From Clonostachys chloroleuca (taxonomy: Eukaryota; Ascomycota; Sordariomycetes; Hypocreales; Bionectriaceae): 64,000 nt of DNA. Location: assembly GCA_037952775.1 (NCBI GenBank), contig JBANAY010000001.1:4464001-4528000 (forward strand), read 5' to 3'. Shown here piece by piece: positions 34,424 to 47,335 of this stretch (position 1 is its first letter; each line of letters starts with the position of its first letter). The position numbers and the translations under genes were made by a program. The notes under the pieces were generated by a model. It did not search any database and was not told where the DNA came from. It saw only the letters and a program-made list of their open reading frames with translations.

Positions 34424-36758
34424 GGTGCTGATGATGATGGGTGAGCGAATGGGATGGCCGTCTATCGGGCTCTACTGCGTCTCAGTGATGAATTGTTGTC
34501 AATCTGGTTTCTTGTCGCTGGTGGACAGTGGTGGACTCAAGTCTCGAGGATGATATTTATATGTAGGTACGTACAACGAGATGGAGTCAAATAAGGTTGG
34601 GGTAGAATCTGATAAGAGTTAGATGAAACGGAAGACACCGAGACGGAGAGAGAGATCAGCGATGATGATGCAGCCCAAATGTTAAGTGGGGTTGGGCTGT
34701 CATTATTATTAATGCCCGTCATGGAAAGATCTCAACCGTTTTGATGGAGCCTGGTGATGATGGCACATGGCTAGTTTCAGGGGCGAAAAGGTTGGCCGGC
34801 GGCTGGAATGTTCATGGCTTGAAACAGGGGATGAAGAATCTTTAGGTGATGGAAAATGGTTTTCCAAAGGATTGACTCTGCAGATGAGCAGATACTCTGG
34901 AGACAGAGACAGTGCCAGCCAATTAACCACCATTAAACTGACCTGACTCGTAATGTGACTGCTAGATCTGCTTCAATAGCCGACGACCGGGTCGGCTTCT
35001 CTTCAATTGACAGTCACAGTAGAAGCCTTGGCTGCGGCTTCCTCATTGACACTCTCAATAGTTGACTTCTAGATTGCTCCTCACAAATAAAGCATGACGT
35101 CGATGACAAATCAAGCCGGTTCACCTTGTCTTGACGACAGACATCTTGGTCCAGCCTTAAGAAGTGATTGTCACAATGGGCGATTACTAAATTACCATGA
35201 CAGACCCAAGGTTGAACCAAGTTTAATATTACGAGAAGCACTCAAGTCAATATTGATGGACGACCGTTATGAGCCAGGCACCTAATGGCGAAGAAGTAGG
35301 TAGGTAAACAATCGTCGATCAAGATCGTTGGTTTGGCACTCTCAGCTAATATACATGCACAGGCAAAGGGTCTTAAATGTGTCCATCTTGTGACAGCCAA
35401 CAGGAAAACAACGTGATTAATTACTATGCCATGCTAAGTATATGACGCTCCCACACACATACGCGTTCAGATATCGCTACTGTGAACTCTCTCCACATTG
35501 CCAATCCACACCATCGTCTCCCCTCATCGGCCAGAGCTCTCACACTGCCACGCCACCGCGTCTGACCAAGACACGACCAGCAGCCGACAACAAACAGTAG
35601 GACGACATCGAACTCGGACGGGACCATGTACCAATCCAACATAAGAGAATATGCTATCCGTTCAAACGCCACACCCGCCCACCTCCCTCCCAGGTTCCAG
35701 CTGGGCCCAGACCAAAATCGTCGCCCCATTTTTGTTCCCCCTCTCCAGTGTATTCGGAAGACGAGTAAAGCCTACGCGGGAAGGATTGGAGGTCATCCGA
35801 TCTTCCGAGGTCAAAAACAAGATGCAAAATGGAGGGGAAAAGTGAAGAATATAAAGGAAGTCGGGTCGAAAAAAAAAGCAAAACAGCCACCCCTCCAGAC
35901 ACTCTGAACCAAGAAAGGAAAAATAACCAGCGAAACAAACAGAAAATGCAGACTCTTTCTTCTTTCTTTTTTTTGCAAATTCTCTCATCTTCCTCTCTTC
36001 CTCCGTCTTCATCGTCCTCAGTCTTATCACATCATCTCCCATATCATGTTCGTCGATCCAAGAAGAAACGGCACGCGCGCACGTACACCCTTTCAAAAAA
36101 TACGACCAACAACTTGCAAAGTGTATGAATCATGAAAAATAAACAGGAAGACCTCTTGCAACTCGTCGTCATAGTCGTATCTGCGACGGCAGTCGGAAAA
36201 TATTAAGAGTACGTGGAGTCGTCTCGTTTTCGTCGCCGAAACAACCACTCGCAACTGGCTGACCTGCCTTGGCAATCAGTATCAGAGAAGAGACACAAAA
36301 GCCAGTGCCGCCGCTGCTGTCTAGACGTAAAGTCGTGAAAGCGTCGTCATTATCGTCAAATGGTTGTAGAATCCTTCCCAAGTGTAAAATAAACATCTCC
36401 CAAGATGCGGGTATATCAATCAGTAGTAGTAGTCTGCCAGTCTGGCAGTTTCATGGACCTCCATGCATGGTTGCCCATGTGCCGAAGAGTCCCTTTATCC
36501 AGATTCTTATTCCGTCGGCTTCATCCAGGTGGCATCATCATCATCAAAACAATACAAAGGCGCCAAGGATGGACTGACGCCCATATTCAGCAATCATTGT
36601 CATGCCCCAGGGCAGCAAAAAATGGCCCTGAGGAGAAGTCAGTGTACAGATGCAATATTCATCAAGGACATAAGGCGTTTCTCGTGAGCCCGGCTGCTGA
36701 CTCGGCGGCCATGTCGAGAGAAGAGTCAGTGATGCCGGGCGTACTTGAGCCCTCAATC
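34424..36758. other. 2.3 kb intergenic region
   Basis: Right part is the presumed 3'UTR of the PIN4-like gene; the left part is the promoter of the MDR gene. A pyrimidine-rich run lies at about 35950-36030. No convincing ORF. Confidence 0.4.
34555..34561 (-). promoter_or_regulatory. TATA box of the MDR gene
   Basis: The minus strand reads TATAAAT about 130 bp upstream of the ATG at 34423. Confidence 0.5.
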
Positions 36759-38766
36759 TTAGTGAAACCTCGAGACCCCGGACGAACCCGTTGCGACACG
36801 AGCTCCGTTGTCTGAAGAATCTACGCCCACGATGAGTTAGCACATAATTTAGATCACCACCATGGTGGTTTTAAAGTTTGTAATACGTACCACTACCGCG
36901 AGGCACATGACCGTTAGATCGGCCGCGTCCACCAAAACCGGTGGATGCTTCCCACTCAGGACCCCGAGGCTGCCTCTCGGGTGCGCCCTTGGAGTTACCG
37001 TTGGCGCCGGGACGCTGGCTGCCAATAGCGCCAGGGGTGCTGCGCGATTGGGTTTGAAGGGTGTTGGGGTCAAAAGCACCAAGCGACAAGTTGCTTAGAC
37101 CACTGATGAGCCCATTATCCTTGGGGCCAGGTGTCCCGGAGCTGCCGGGATGGCTGCTAATATAATCGCCATATCGTGCTGCGGACTGGCCACCCATTCC
37201 GCCGCCAGGGGCAAGGTAGCTGGAAGAAGCCTGGGAAGGGCTGGGAGTGAAGGAGCGAAGGTCGGCGAAACTCTTGGCAGCGCGCAGGTTGTTGGGAATC
37301 GCGTTGCCGTCAGGGCTCCCAGGAAGCTCGAGGGTAGGGCCCTGTCGTCCCATGACGTGTGTGAGGTTGCTGTTGCCTCCCCGGGACTCGCGATCAGCAG
37401 CGAAGTCAAACGTGGCAGCTCGGCTCAGTCCCCTCTTGTGCATGTCCAGGGATGAGGAGGGAGCAGGGGCGTTGTTGGCCTTGGGGGAAGGCTGTCGCTT
37501 CAGCACGGTAAGCTGACGGGAATCAGCTTCACCAATGGATTGATGTTCCAACCCCATGTGATGCGCGAGGATGTGAATGGAACGTCGATGCTCGGGTGCG
37601 ATTCCGGCAGGGAAGATGAGGATCTCGCGCGACTCATCCCTCTTGAACATGGCCAGCTCAGTGTAGAATTCGAGGGTCTGGGGATCGTTGAGGTCAATGT
37701 CGCCTGCATCGACTGGTAAGTTGCAGATGTTAGCAAAGGTTTGCACATCGTTGTAATTATTAGGGACTGGAAACACTTACCTGAATGACTGGGGGTGCCC
37801 CTTGCCTGGGCTTGGGCCATGCTTCCAAGCGACTGGATGGAGCTTTGCTGATGAAGGAGCGGTGCTCGGTGCTGCTCCTCCAACTGCCCGCGCCTCTCAC
37901 GCTTCTCACGCTCGATGCGCTCTCGCTCAGCCTCTGGTAGCATCTTCTTGTACTCGACGCGCAGCTTCCTGCCGTGGACGTCCATGCCGTTCATGGCCTC
38001 GATGACAATTCTAGTGTCCTCGGCAGACTGGAAGTTGGCAAATGCAAGACCTCGGAAAACGCCATTGTCGAAATGGTAGTTGAAGGCATAGGGCTGGGGA
38101 AGGTGGAGTTCCAGCATGATGGAAGCCAGCGTTTCCTTTCGAACTGCAAATGGAATGTTCTTGATAACGATGGCGGTCGGGATCAGTTGGTCACCGTCTG
38201 AAGCGGTCGAGCGGAGGTCGGAAGGAGAAGCGTGGGTGCCGGGATGTTCGACGCGAAGGCCTCCGTTGCCAAGGCCATTGAGGCCGCTTGGGAAGCCCTG
38301 CATGTTGGAGGACAACCCCATACCTCCGTGATCTGTCCAGTTCTGTCAAATATGTTAGCTTCACACCTACGTTCTGGCGGTCAAGTCTACAGCGGGTAGT
38401 TCCTACCTGGGGGAGGGCTGCACGGCGGCCGACACTTCTTTGCCTGCTGGGTCCATTGACGGCCCCATTCACAGTTGCAACACCACTGCCTCCCTGAGAC
38501 CAGTGCTGGTGGTTGTTGTCGAGCAAATAGCTGGGCATCCCGCCGCCATTGTTCATATTGTCCATGCCTCGTGGGTGGTAGCCACCGTGCCTGTCGGATG
38601 GGTAAAGAGCGGTGGACCCCATAGGGGGATCGAAGGGTCGTTGAGTTTGTCGAGGGAGCGAGAGACCGCCTCCAAAAGCGCCCGTGTAGCTAGGTCTGGA
38701 GCTAGGGGATCGGTTTGGCGGCGCGCCATAGTCAAGGTAGCTAAGATCTTGCGGTGGTTGGGCCAT
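36759..38766 (-). CDS. PIN4/Cip2-like RNA-binding protein (RRM + R3H), four exons
   Basis: Exons 38766-38407, 38342-37781, 37712-36891 and 36820-36759 give 601 residues, with phases consistent at every junction. The RRM (about residues 170-250) has RNP2 IVIKNIPFAV and RNP1 FRGLAFANF. A basic coiled stretch (EAERERIEREKRERRGQLEE) follows. The R3H module (about 320-370) contains the RxxxH core in HRRSIHILAHHMGLEH. The rest is Ser/Gly/Gln-rich and disordered. This order is that of budding-yeast Pin4/Mdt1 and S. pombe Cip2, stress- and cell-cycle-linked mRNA regulators. The last exon is only 62 nt and supplies GDSSDNGARVATGSS to the stop; without it the ORF would end at TYYKL inside the intron. 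Confidence 0.88.
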
Positions 38767-41693
38767 GGCTGGATGTGGTTCGGTGATGTGGAATAATGAT
38801 GGTCGCGGGAACCCACGTTCTGGGTGAGGGGGTTTTGGGGAAAGAGGAAGCGAATGGCCAAGCTTCGACGCCGATATGAAGAATTCTGATCGGGGAGGCG
38901 ATCGAGAGGGGGAGGTTGAGAGAAGAGGGGAGGTCGACTCAGTGCATCAGGAAGTAGTCGCAGGGACTATGCCGAGTTTTCAGGAGGCGGCAGCAGTCAA
39001 TCAAGACGTCGCCAACGCTGAGTTTGGGAGTTAATAAAATAAAAGGCAGCCAGCCCAGAGTCCGAGTGATCGGTGAAGAAGTCCTTCACTGGTTCCTCGG
39101 TAGAGAGTGCGCAGTTGAGCGAATGCGTATCGACGCAAAGCTCAAGGGGTCGGTCTGGTCGAACAAATTTTTTCTCGAGCTGGGGGTTTCCAGTGACGGC
39201 AAAGAGCTCCACCAACAGTGACGTCTCGTCAAGTCGCCAGAAAGGAGCTGGAAAGGAGCGCAAATGCGAGCAAGATGATTTGACCGACGTCCGAAGATGC
39301 AGTATCTCGGTGGCAGCGAGCAGGGTCGAGGTTCGCGTCGTCTCGGGTGGCGCTGGGGCAGGTTGTTGTGGTTGTAGGAGCCTGACAAGCTGACTGCAAC
39401 GCTATGACTCGCAGCGGGCGCGAAGGAAAAGAGGGATCGCAAATGACGGGGTAGAAAGTCTAATTATCGTGCGTCGTTGTCGTGACCGTCGTTTCTAAGT
39501 CGTCAAACGTTTCCGCCGCGTGGTGAGGAACGGGGATTGAGGCAGAGATGGAAGAGAGGGGGGAGACGGGCGAAAGAAGCAAGAAGGTCAAGGTATCATG
39601 GGAACAAGAAAATAGGGTCTGGAAGGGGGTGTGTGGGCTGGCGGGAGTGCAAGATTGAGCAGGTTCAATTTGGTGTGTGGAGGGAAAAGGGGATGGCACA
39701 GCGACGACCAAGGACCAGCGGCTCCACGAAAGTCCGGCCGGTGCCCTGCTCTGCTGTTAGGTTATCCATTTACCTTGCAGCGCATGTCTTCTTTGCCCTG
39801 CAGCATCCGTCTACTGACCGACTTAGGGGCGATGGCGGGAGTCTCCAGGTGGCCGGCGGCCCAATTACAGCGGGCTGGACAGGCGCAGAACCGCGTCCCG
39901 TGCAAAATTCTTGTGGCCTTCGATCCATGCAAAGGGCAAATGGTGGGAGGGACTCCAGGCGGTCGGCGGGCAGGTGGTAGGGGAGTACCTGCCCCGGGAA
40001 CGTACCTGCCCACCCGTCGTTTGCGATGGGGGCCGACACCGCCGGGTACGAGCAAGTACATGCCGTGATCGCAATCTTGCCCGCAGTTGGCATGTATCGA
40101 CAAAGTAGAGTAGTCTCTCTCTCTGAGTGGGTGGTGGGCGGAGGCAGGAAATTATGGCCACAACCAGTCTGAGATTACGCAGGTACATGTACCTCATTAC
40201 CTTATGTGATGCCTCCTGGATTGCGTTGCGCTGACTGAACTGCCGGACTGGGCAGAGGCGCTGGAAGGATGGTGTTTACAGCGGGTGCAGGTACAGGAAG
40301 GTAGCAGCATTGAGACATGAACCGCCATCTGGAACATGCGCAACGGCAGGGAGAGATGGCACGTACCCTCACCTACACCTTACATTCCCAGGAGCAGAAT
40401 TGCGAGGCCAGACCGACCAGCCAATCCACTCTGTCTTGCAGCCCTGCTCGCCAACTCGTGTCTCGCTCTCGCTGCTGCTGTTTCCTGTTGGCGCTCGCCG
40501 GCATTACTCAGTCGTGCTCAACTGGCGTACCAGCGACGCTCGTCTCCTGCAGGCCTGATGCAGCCTGTGGTGGGCGGGCAGCGATCCTGGCAACCCGGCG
40601 CTGAGCAGGCATCTTAGCCCAGGAGCGATTGGTGGGGCAGTGAACCTTCTGTTTCTTTTCTTTTTCTGGGCCTTCGCTTCCTTCTGTTTCTCTCTACCTT
40701 CCGAGACGCCTCATCTGAGCTGTACCGTCTTCTTTGTCGGCCGGAGACAGCAGGCAGTTTCCTGGCGCTGCAATTGGCACACTACAATGGATTGGACGAC
40801 CGACGATCGATGAGGAGGCGGCGAAGAGGAGGCGGCGAAGAGGGCGGGACAGAAAAAGCAAAGAAAGGATGTACAGATTCCCACCAGCTGGCCCCTGTCG
40901 CCGACCGCCTGTAGTGGGGTGTCCCTGTCTGCAAGACGTTTCCCGCTTGTTTTGCATCCCAACCTGATGCTAATTATGCTGCCTGCTGGATGCCACACGC
41001 ACCGTTTGATTAGGCTTGCCTCAGCCTGGTGTGAGGGTGGTGTTCATCCATCGCCAGCCAGCCGGAAATGCAAGGCACTGGATGCGCAATGCCACCAACC
41101 CGTCTCATCTCTCGTGCAGCCGTGGCCTATCCTTCACAATTTGGTAACATGGCCGCATGACAGGTCGCATCAGCTGTTCCCGCTTTGCTTGGATCGTTCC
41201 TCGAGAAGCAGCCCCAGCCGTTCCCCGTCGCTTCTGGACGTCTCGCGCATTCACGCCACATCTGAGGCGCGCCTATGGCTTCTGCGCTGTAATGAAGATG
41301 GGTCTCACATGGGGAAGCTGTAGCTAAGGTAGGTCAGAGCGCGAAATTAACCTCTGGTTGTTACAGAGAACACCCTTCAGTCTCGGTCATTCATCGACAG
41401 TGGATGGGTGACGACACCTCAACCAACTCCTGGTCGTGCAACACGCCCAACCAAGCAGCAAGTCATCTCTGGCATTGGCTATCCGTTTGCGGCCTCATGC
41501 ATCTAGAAACCAAGCTCGCACTAATTAATAAGAGACGAGTCGTGCTGCCTGGAACAACACCGAGATGATGAGCCCCAGATAATGAGGCGACCTGGTCCTG
41601 TGGTTGCGGTGAGACAGGGGACATCGCGGCAGTCAGGGTCTTACTTGCATTATTATACGTGCTGTCGGCCTAGTCATTCGATCACAGACCAAG

Positions 41694-41750
41694 TCAGCAT
41701 CAGCAGCAACACCAGCAACACCCAACAGCAACAGCAAATCAAACAGCAAT
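41694..41750 (+). repeat. CAG/CAA-rich tract
   Basis: Imperfect CAGCAA/CAACAG repeats run up to the ATG at 41752. Such CAA-rich leaders are common in fungal 5'UTRs. Confidence 0.5.
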
Positions 41751-41751
41751 A

Positions 41752-41961
41752 ATGAAGATGGACATCCTCGCCCATGGCAGATGGATCTGGGCATCCTTGT
41801 CTCTGTCCTCTCCTCTAGCTGCTATCATTCCAGTCGGCCTCGCTTCATTCGTCGACGAGGGGCGAATCAGACGGCATGCTGCCTTGCGTAGAGTTCCAAG
41901 GCAAGAGAGGACAAGACATCGACTGCGTATGATATCGAATAAGGGCCTTATGTGTCCTTGA
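41752..41961 (+). CDS. Candidate short membrane/secreted ORF
   Basis: A 69-residue ORF whose only support is its CAA-rich leader-like upstream tract and a hydrophobic N-terminal half (WIWASLSLSSPLAAIIPVGLA) followed by an Arg-rich tail. There is no recognisable domain, and I could not find a convincing intron continuing it. It may be a short signal-anchored peptide or chance. Confidence 0.2.
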   Translation: MKMDILAHGRWIWASLSLSSPLAAIIPVGLASFVDEGRIRRHAALRRVPRQERTRHRLRMISNKGLMCP

Positions 41962-44900
41962 GCCTAACTTCTCTACTCGTCAAATTGGCTCGAATGCTCC
42001 ACAGGTGCCACCATTTACAGACTATGCCGTGCGTCGATGTTAATCGCTCTATGTGGATGCACAATCGCTCTTCTGAGGGACACTTCGCTTGATTTTACTG
42101 GCACGCACCAAGCCCTTGGTGATACGTACACTCGATCCACCTTGAATTTCTCACCGTCGACACAGCCACATTCTCGCCTGTCGATGACCGTCCTCTTGGG
42201 TTGGTCAGCGTTGGCGAGCTCCAGCTCTAATTTTCTTCGCCGCGCCGAGGAGAAAAATAGGGGAACGCTAATCATCACAATTACAGTCCGCATTCTTTTG
42301 CTCCACGATATCCAGCCAGAGTTGCTAATAATATCGGCACCTACTGGAACATCTCACTACTTCATTACCGCCGTCCCCTCCCTATCTCGCAACTCATTAT
42401 CCCCGAGACCGCAAGAATGCGAGAATGAGAGGTCGATCAGGAATATCAGGAGCGCACGTTTCCTGGTCACCGATAGTAGGTACGATGCTGTTTCTGTAGT
42501 ACCATAGAAATCGAAAAGAAAACATGTGAATAGTTTATACTAGTCGCCTGTAGGCTGTGGGTAGGCAATCATTCTACTAGCCTATTAATATCGTGTCGAT
42601 ACCAGGTACACCAGCGGCCCGGAACGTCCGGTTTACAGCTAAATCAGCACCCCATCAAACCAGAACAATTTGCCTTGGGGGGCCTGCTCGCTGTTGGATC
42701 AACTATGGGATCGGCAAATGGATGACGGTCAAGTGTGTCAGGGGGGTCACGTGTTGGAGCCAGTCCAGTCCCTGTGAAGAAGGTAGCTGTACATTCGAAG
42801 CTGCGCAGATCACAGAGAACATCGAGTACCTACCTCACTTTCACTTCCCCTCCTTCCCACATGTTCATGTTCCCTTGCTCTCGAAGCAGGTGGGCAGATC
42901 ATCCACGAAGGTGTAGTAAGGTCTACACCCAAATGTCCCCCCTCATCTCGCGGCTAACAATCCGTTGCCTCTGGACCCCCCTCCTTCATGACCAGGTGAT
43001 CGCTTCTCAGCTGCAAGGCAATGAATGCCCCTACGATCGGACCCTCGTCCCGCCGCCCATTCAGAGCTCCCCATCGCCCTCCTCTCCCCTAGTCTGGGCT
43101 TCAGCACCTGATGAAGCACAATTGTAGGATGGCCACGGACGGGAACAGACCATCGCAACCAACCCCGCGAGACTTTTGTGGGTTAAGCCTGGGCCAATCG
43201 GCTTCCAGTGTTGGTGTGTGGCGTGCAATACTCGTGGCCGCGACAGGGATCCAAACTCGATAGGCTGCTTCCATCACGAGGGTTCAGCAACAATCTTTGA
43301 TTTATCACTCGTCTTCTACAATCGACGGGGCTGTCTAAAATGGGGCTCAAGGTACAGAGTACGGATACATGATGTCTGTGCTGCACCTATCCCTGCTGGT
43401 TGGGATTCCAGGCTGCTGGTCGAGTGGCTGGCCAAGACCAACCGGTTCGCTGCAGAAATTGGTGTGGCTCGCGCCCCTAGTCCTCAGCATACCCATCAGC
43501 ACCGTCCGGCATCTGATCTCAGCAACTTGACCGGGGACGCTACCAATGGATGCCCAAGCAGGATGCTTCGATGATTAAACTCCCCATTCGGAAATTTCCC
43601 TAGTACACGAATCACTTTCCCAGCATCGCCTTTCTTTCAGGGGGAGGCAAACATCGGCGTTGCCTCGATCAACGTCGTGAAACTTAACTGGGAAAACCGA
43701 ACTTTGAGCATGCACACAGTCAGTCCATGTATGAAGCTCTTCTCCTTTGATATCACTTTCCCTAACACATGCCGGCTCCCTCCTGCTTGTCTCTGTTGGC
43801 TCTCTGCAACACGCTTCGGTCTTTGCCTTAGATTTCCTGCACCCTCCCGATCAATAAGCAAGGCGAAAACACAGTTGTGGTTGTATCTCGGTGAATGTGA
43901 CCATGTGTTAGTTGACTCCAGGCATCTCTCCGGGTTGCACCTGACCAACGCCCAGCCATCTTGTGACCTGCCGACATCACCATTACCCTTCACTTTTCGC
44001 CCATTTTAAGTGGCCGCTGGAGAGTGAGGCGTGTACCCTGCGTCGCCTTGCCATCCAAATGTGCGGAAAGTGTAGTTGAGCTTAGCCTGACACATTGAGC
44101 AAGCCACCTCTCGCCATCTTCGATCGATCTGACCCTGATGAGGGGTATACTGGCCCATCTTGTGCCAGAGACAGCTCGATCGTGTGGTACAGAGCATGCA
44201 GTTTACCTAGTCTCAAGTGCAGCCCGCCCGGGCGAGAACGTGCCCACGCCACAGAATTCCCCATTCAGCAGGCTCCCTTGGTAGGACACTCTCAAACTTT
44301 GCTCGTACAATTCCGCCCGAGGCCTAAGCAGTGAAGGCGCACGGCAGGACTGAAGCCAGTCTTGATTATGCCGTGGAAAGTGTAAAAAGTCACGCGTAGT
44401 GGCGACAAGACAATCAAAGCTACATATATCTAGGCTGAAATCAAGTTATAGCTGTGAATGATGTAGACCGACATGATTCATCTTCTGACCCAAATATGCT
44501 ACGGTATTATGTACTTGCGGGGCCTGGAAGATGGTCGAATCATGCAAAATGACTGAAGCAAGGACAGGTGAGACTCAAGACGCAAAATGAAGCTCTCGGT
44601 GATGCCTATGCGACGATCACCGTGCCTTCTCTCTCAACCATCCTCTTTGCTCAACTATCCGCCCAACGGTTTGATGCGAGATGCCTTCGTATCGGCGTGG
44701 GGGTTTACCGGGGGCTCCCCTGAATAACTCTCGTTGTCTCTTGGCCTGTTCGCGTTCAACAGAGGCAGGACCCCGTTGGTCCTGGCTCATGCCTGCATAA
44801 CACATCCCGAGAGTATCCCTGCCATTCTGGTGACTCTGCTGTGCCAGATGGCGAACTCATCTGTCTTTATGGTAAAGTCGGATGTTATTAACAGATTCAA

Positions 44901-47335
44901 GACCCGCGTTCCGGTTCATTCCCGGTCTGTGCCTCAATATTCAGACGAGATTCTTTTATAGCCGTCAACTTTCTACTCCCTCCTATTCTGAGATTATCTC
45001 GTTCCTGGGGAGCCTGTTTTTTTTTCAGGGTCGGCTGGAAGTTCTCGGCCTTGTCTTGGCCAGGGGGTGGCGGCTGGTTGGCTTGTAGCCAGGTAGCCCT
45101 GAGCCAACGATTTCTAGTCCTATTTCTGGTCGACAATCATTCTAGAAGATCTAGGGATCTCTAGAAGCTTAGCTGCTACGTGGATGATAGCACACGGCGT
45201 CTCTTCGGGCTCAGAAGAAGGCTTCTGTGTGATTGTTTGATGTCGCACTACACTCCTCGACCTTTTTCTTTCCATCGTGGGTTGCGTGAGTGTTCTCTAT
45301 TCTAACTACACTTACATAACTACACCATTACGCCATATCTTAAGGTCCCTCGATGGATGCCTCGATCCGTGATTGTCGTATTGGCTTTCAATATCCATGT
45401 GTGCTGCTAAGACGAGGGAAAGATCTCCTTTATACTGCATATAACGCCCCTCTGAATGACGCCCTCGCTTCGCCGATAGATACTCGTCGCTGTAAGCGAG
45501 AGACGCACCATGTGACCCGGTTTCATGAGAGTTCTTCGGAGATCACTCCTGAAGCTCCTTGTCGATTGTCTGGCAGTTTCCCACAAGGTTTGACCGCCAA
45601 ATACGCGATTGACCGCCCCCCACAGATGGGGACTGAGGGCCGTGGTTGACATGGCTCCCCGTGGAGATGCCGCATATTGTAAATCCACCCTCGCGTTGCG
45701 CCATCGCCTACCTTCCGGCCCTGAACAGGATACAAGCTTCACAAAGCACCGAGTCGACATCTATCGCTCGCGAGGTGGGGGCGAGCGAGAGCCGGGATAC
45801 GACTCCCTGGTTGTGAAGTCGGTGGCTTAGTTACGTCATCCCCTCGCGATCTCGGAGATGATCATGACGAGGGACGGATTTCAGGCAATGTAGAGAGGCC
45901 TGCAGACATGGTGATGTTGCCAGCCCGGCCGCTCAAGAACCACGGTCGTCTGGGCGAGCCCGCTGACAGTGAGGTGGCTGAGGGGGGCGCGTTCAAATAC
46001 TGGGATCCCTGCAAAAGCCCCGTGGGTGTTTCACCGCTTCCTGGGATGAGAGCCATTTAGCATCTTCCACATAACCTTTAAATGTTGTTCATGCAGCCAG
46101 GTACGAACCAACCAACTTAGAGACTGGTTAGGTATGGGCGGGTGGCTGAGGCTACGGGCTGTCAGGAACGCGGAGTATGGGAACGAAGACATGCAGTGAA
46201 ATTGCACCTTAGGAAACCGGGCTCTGGCCACATCAGTTCGACTGCTGTGGGGGTCTCATGATGAAGGGCACAAACCTCTTGTTGAGGGCCTGTTGCTGCA
46301 TTGCCTTAGACTAGGTAGCTAGATGACCGTGGTTCTCGAGCAGCGGGCGCGTAGGAGCTGCGTATGTTGACTTGGGAGACATAATATACCACTTCAAAGA
46401 GTCGCGGCCAGAAAGCAAGCGCATCGTCCAAGTCAAATAACATAAAACTAAATAGATATCCGAGGGGCCGCAATCGGGATTGCTCTAGCTGGAGACTTAG
46501 GGCAACGTCAGCCAGGAACATTGTGCTTTTCCCTCAGTCTCCCTGAGCCTAGACCCACAAACTTGGCAGGTTACTGTAGATTTTTGAATTCATTGGATCT
46601 CAGGTGGCTTTAGACCTTTTCGAGACAGCGATCGAGCATAACATCTATCTCCGATGGCAACTTGGAGAGTGTGTGCATCATTATCAGGTGCCAGACAGAG
46701 GGGTAGAACTCGTCTGCCACAGCAACATTGACAATTGAGCAAATACATATCCTGAATCCCGAATTTTGGGGAACTAGTCGTGTTCCATACACCTACCGCC
46801 TGTTACGGACTGGTTGGACCACCGTCCTCGAGCACATACCCGGCGCATCACATCATCAAGACTTCAGGATTGAAGGTCGTCAGTGAGCCAATCGATCATG
46901 ATGTTATTCATAAACAGTATGAAGATCCAGAGAAAGATGGAGAACCTCAAACTAGATTGGAAATTAAAAAAAATAGGTTAGGGCAGTTGGGAAGAAGTTG
47001 GGCATTCATGATACACTAGTCTCAACCCACAGCTAAAGCCATCAATCGACATCGTGCTCTAATAACTTGACAGTCCGTACTAATAACGTGACAATATAAT
47101 GTAGCTGAAATATAAATGAACAAGGCAAAAAATAATTTGATGCAAAAACAAACAGAAAACATGAAGAATCAAATATTCATAAGTGTACAACACACACAGC
47201 TTGAGCATCCTGCCCCTGCAGTGCCACCTCCAGTCTACCAGGATACCCATCACCACGACCACCATCTATTCAAAAGATCTCATAGACCGATACACCTCCC
47301 TATTTCAACCTATGAAAGGCATATGCGAAGCCGGT

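Larger units (their letters stand above)
38767..47335. other. 8.6 kb gene-poor region
   Basis: The first 1-2 kb is the upstream region of the PIN4-like gene and is rich in CGT/GTC triplets. Beyond about 40 kb only short, unrelated ORFs appear on both strands. A CAG/CAA-rich leader-like stretch occurs at 41694-41750 followed by a short ORF. Direct copies of the motif TAATAACKTGACA occur at about 47060 and 47083, beside the 3' end of the Ulp1-like locus. I see no tRNA, rRNA or known transposase motif. Confidence 0.45.

Noticed and set aside
42037..42507. 156-residue plus-strand ORF
   Set aside because: No recognisable domain and no clean splice to the short ORF at 41752.
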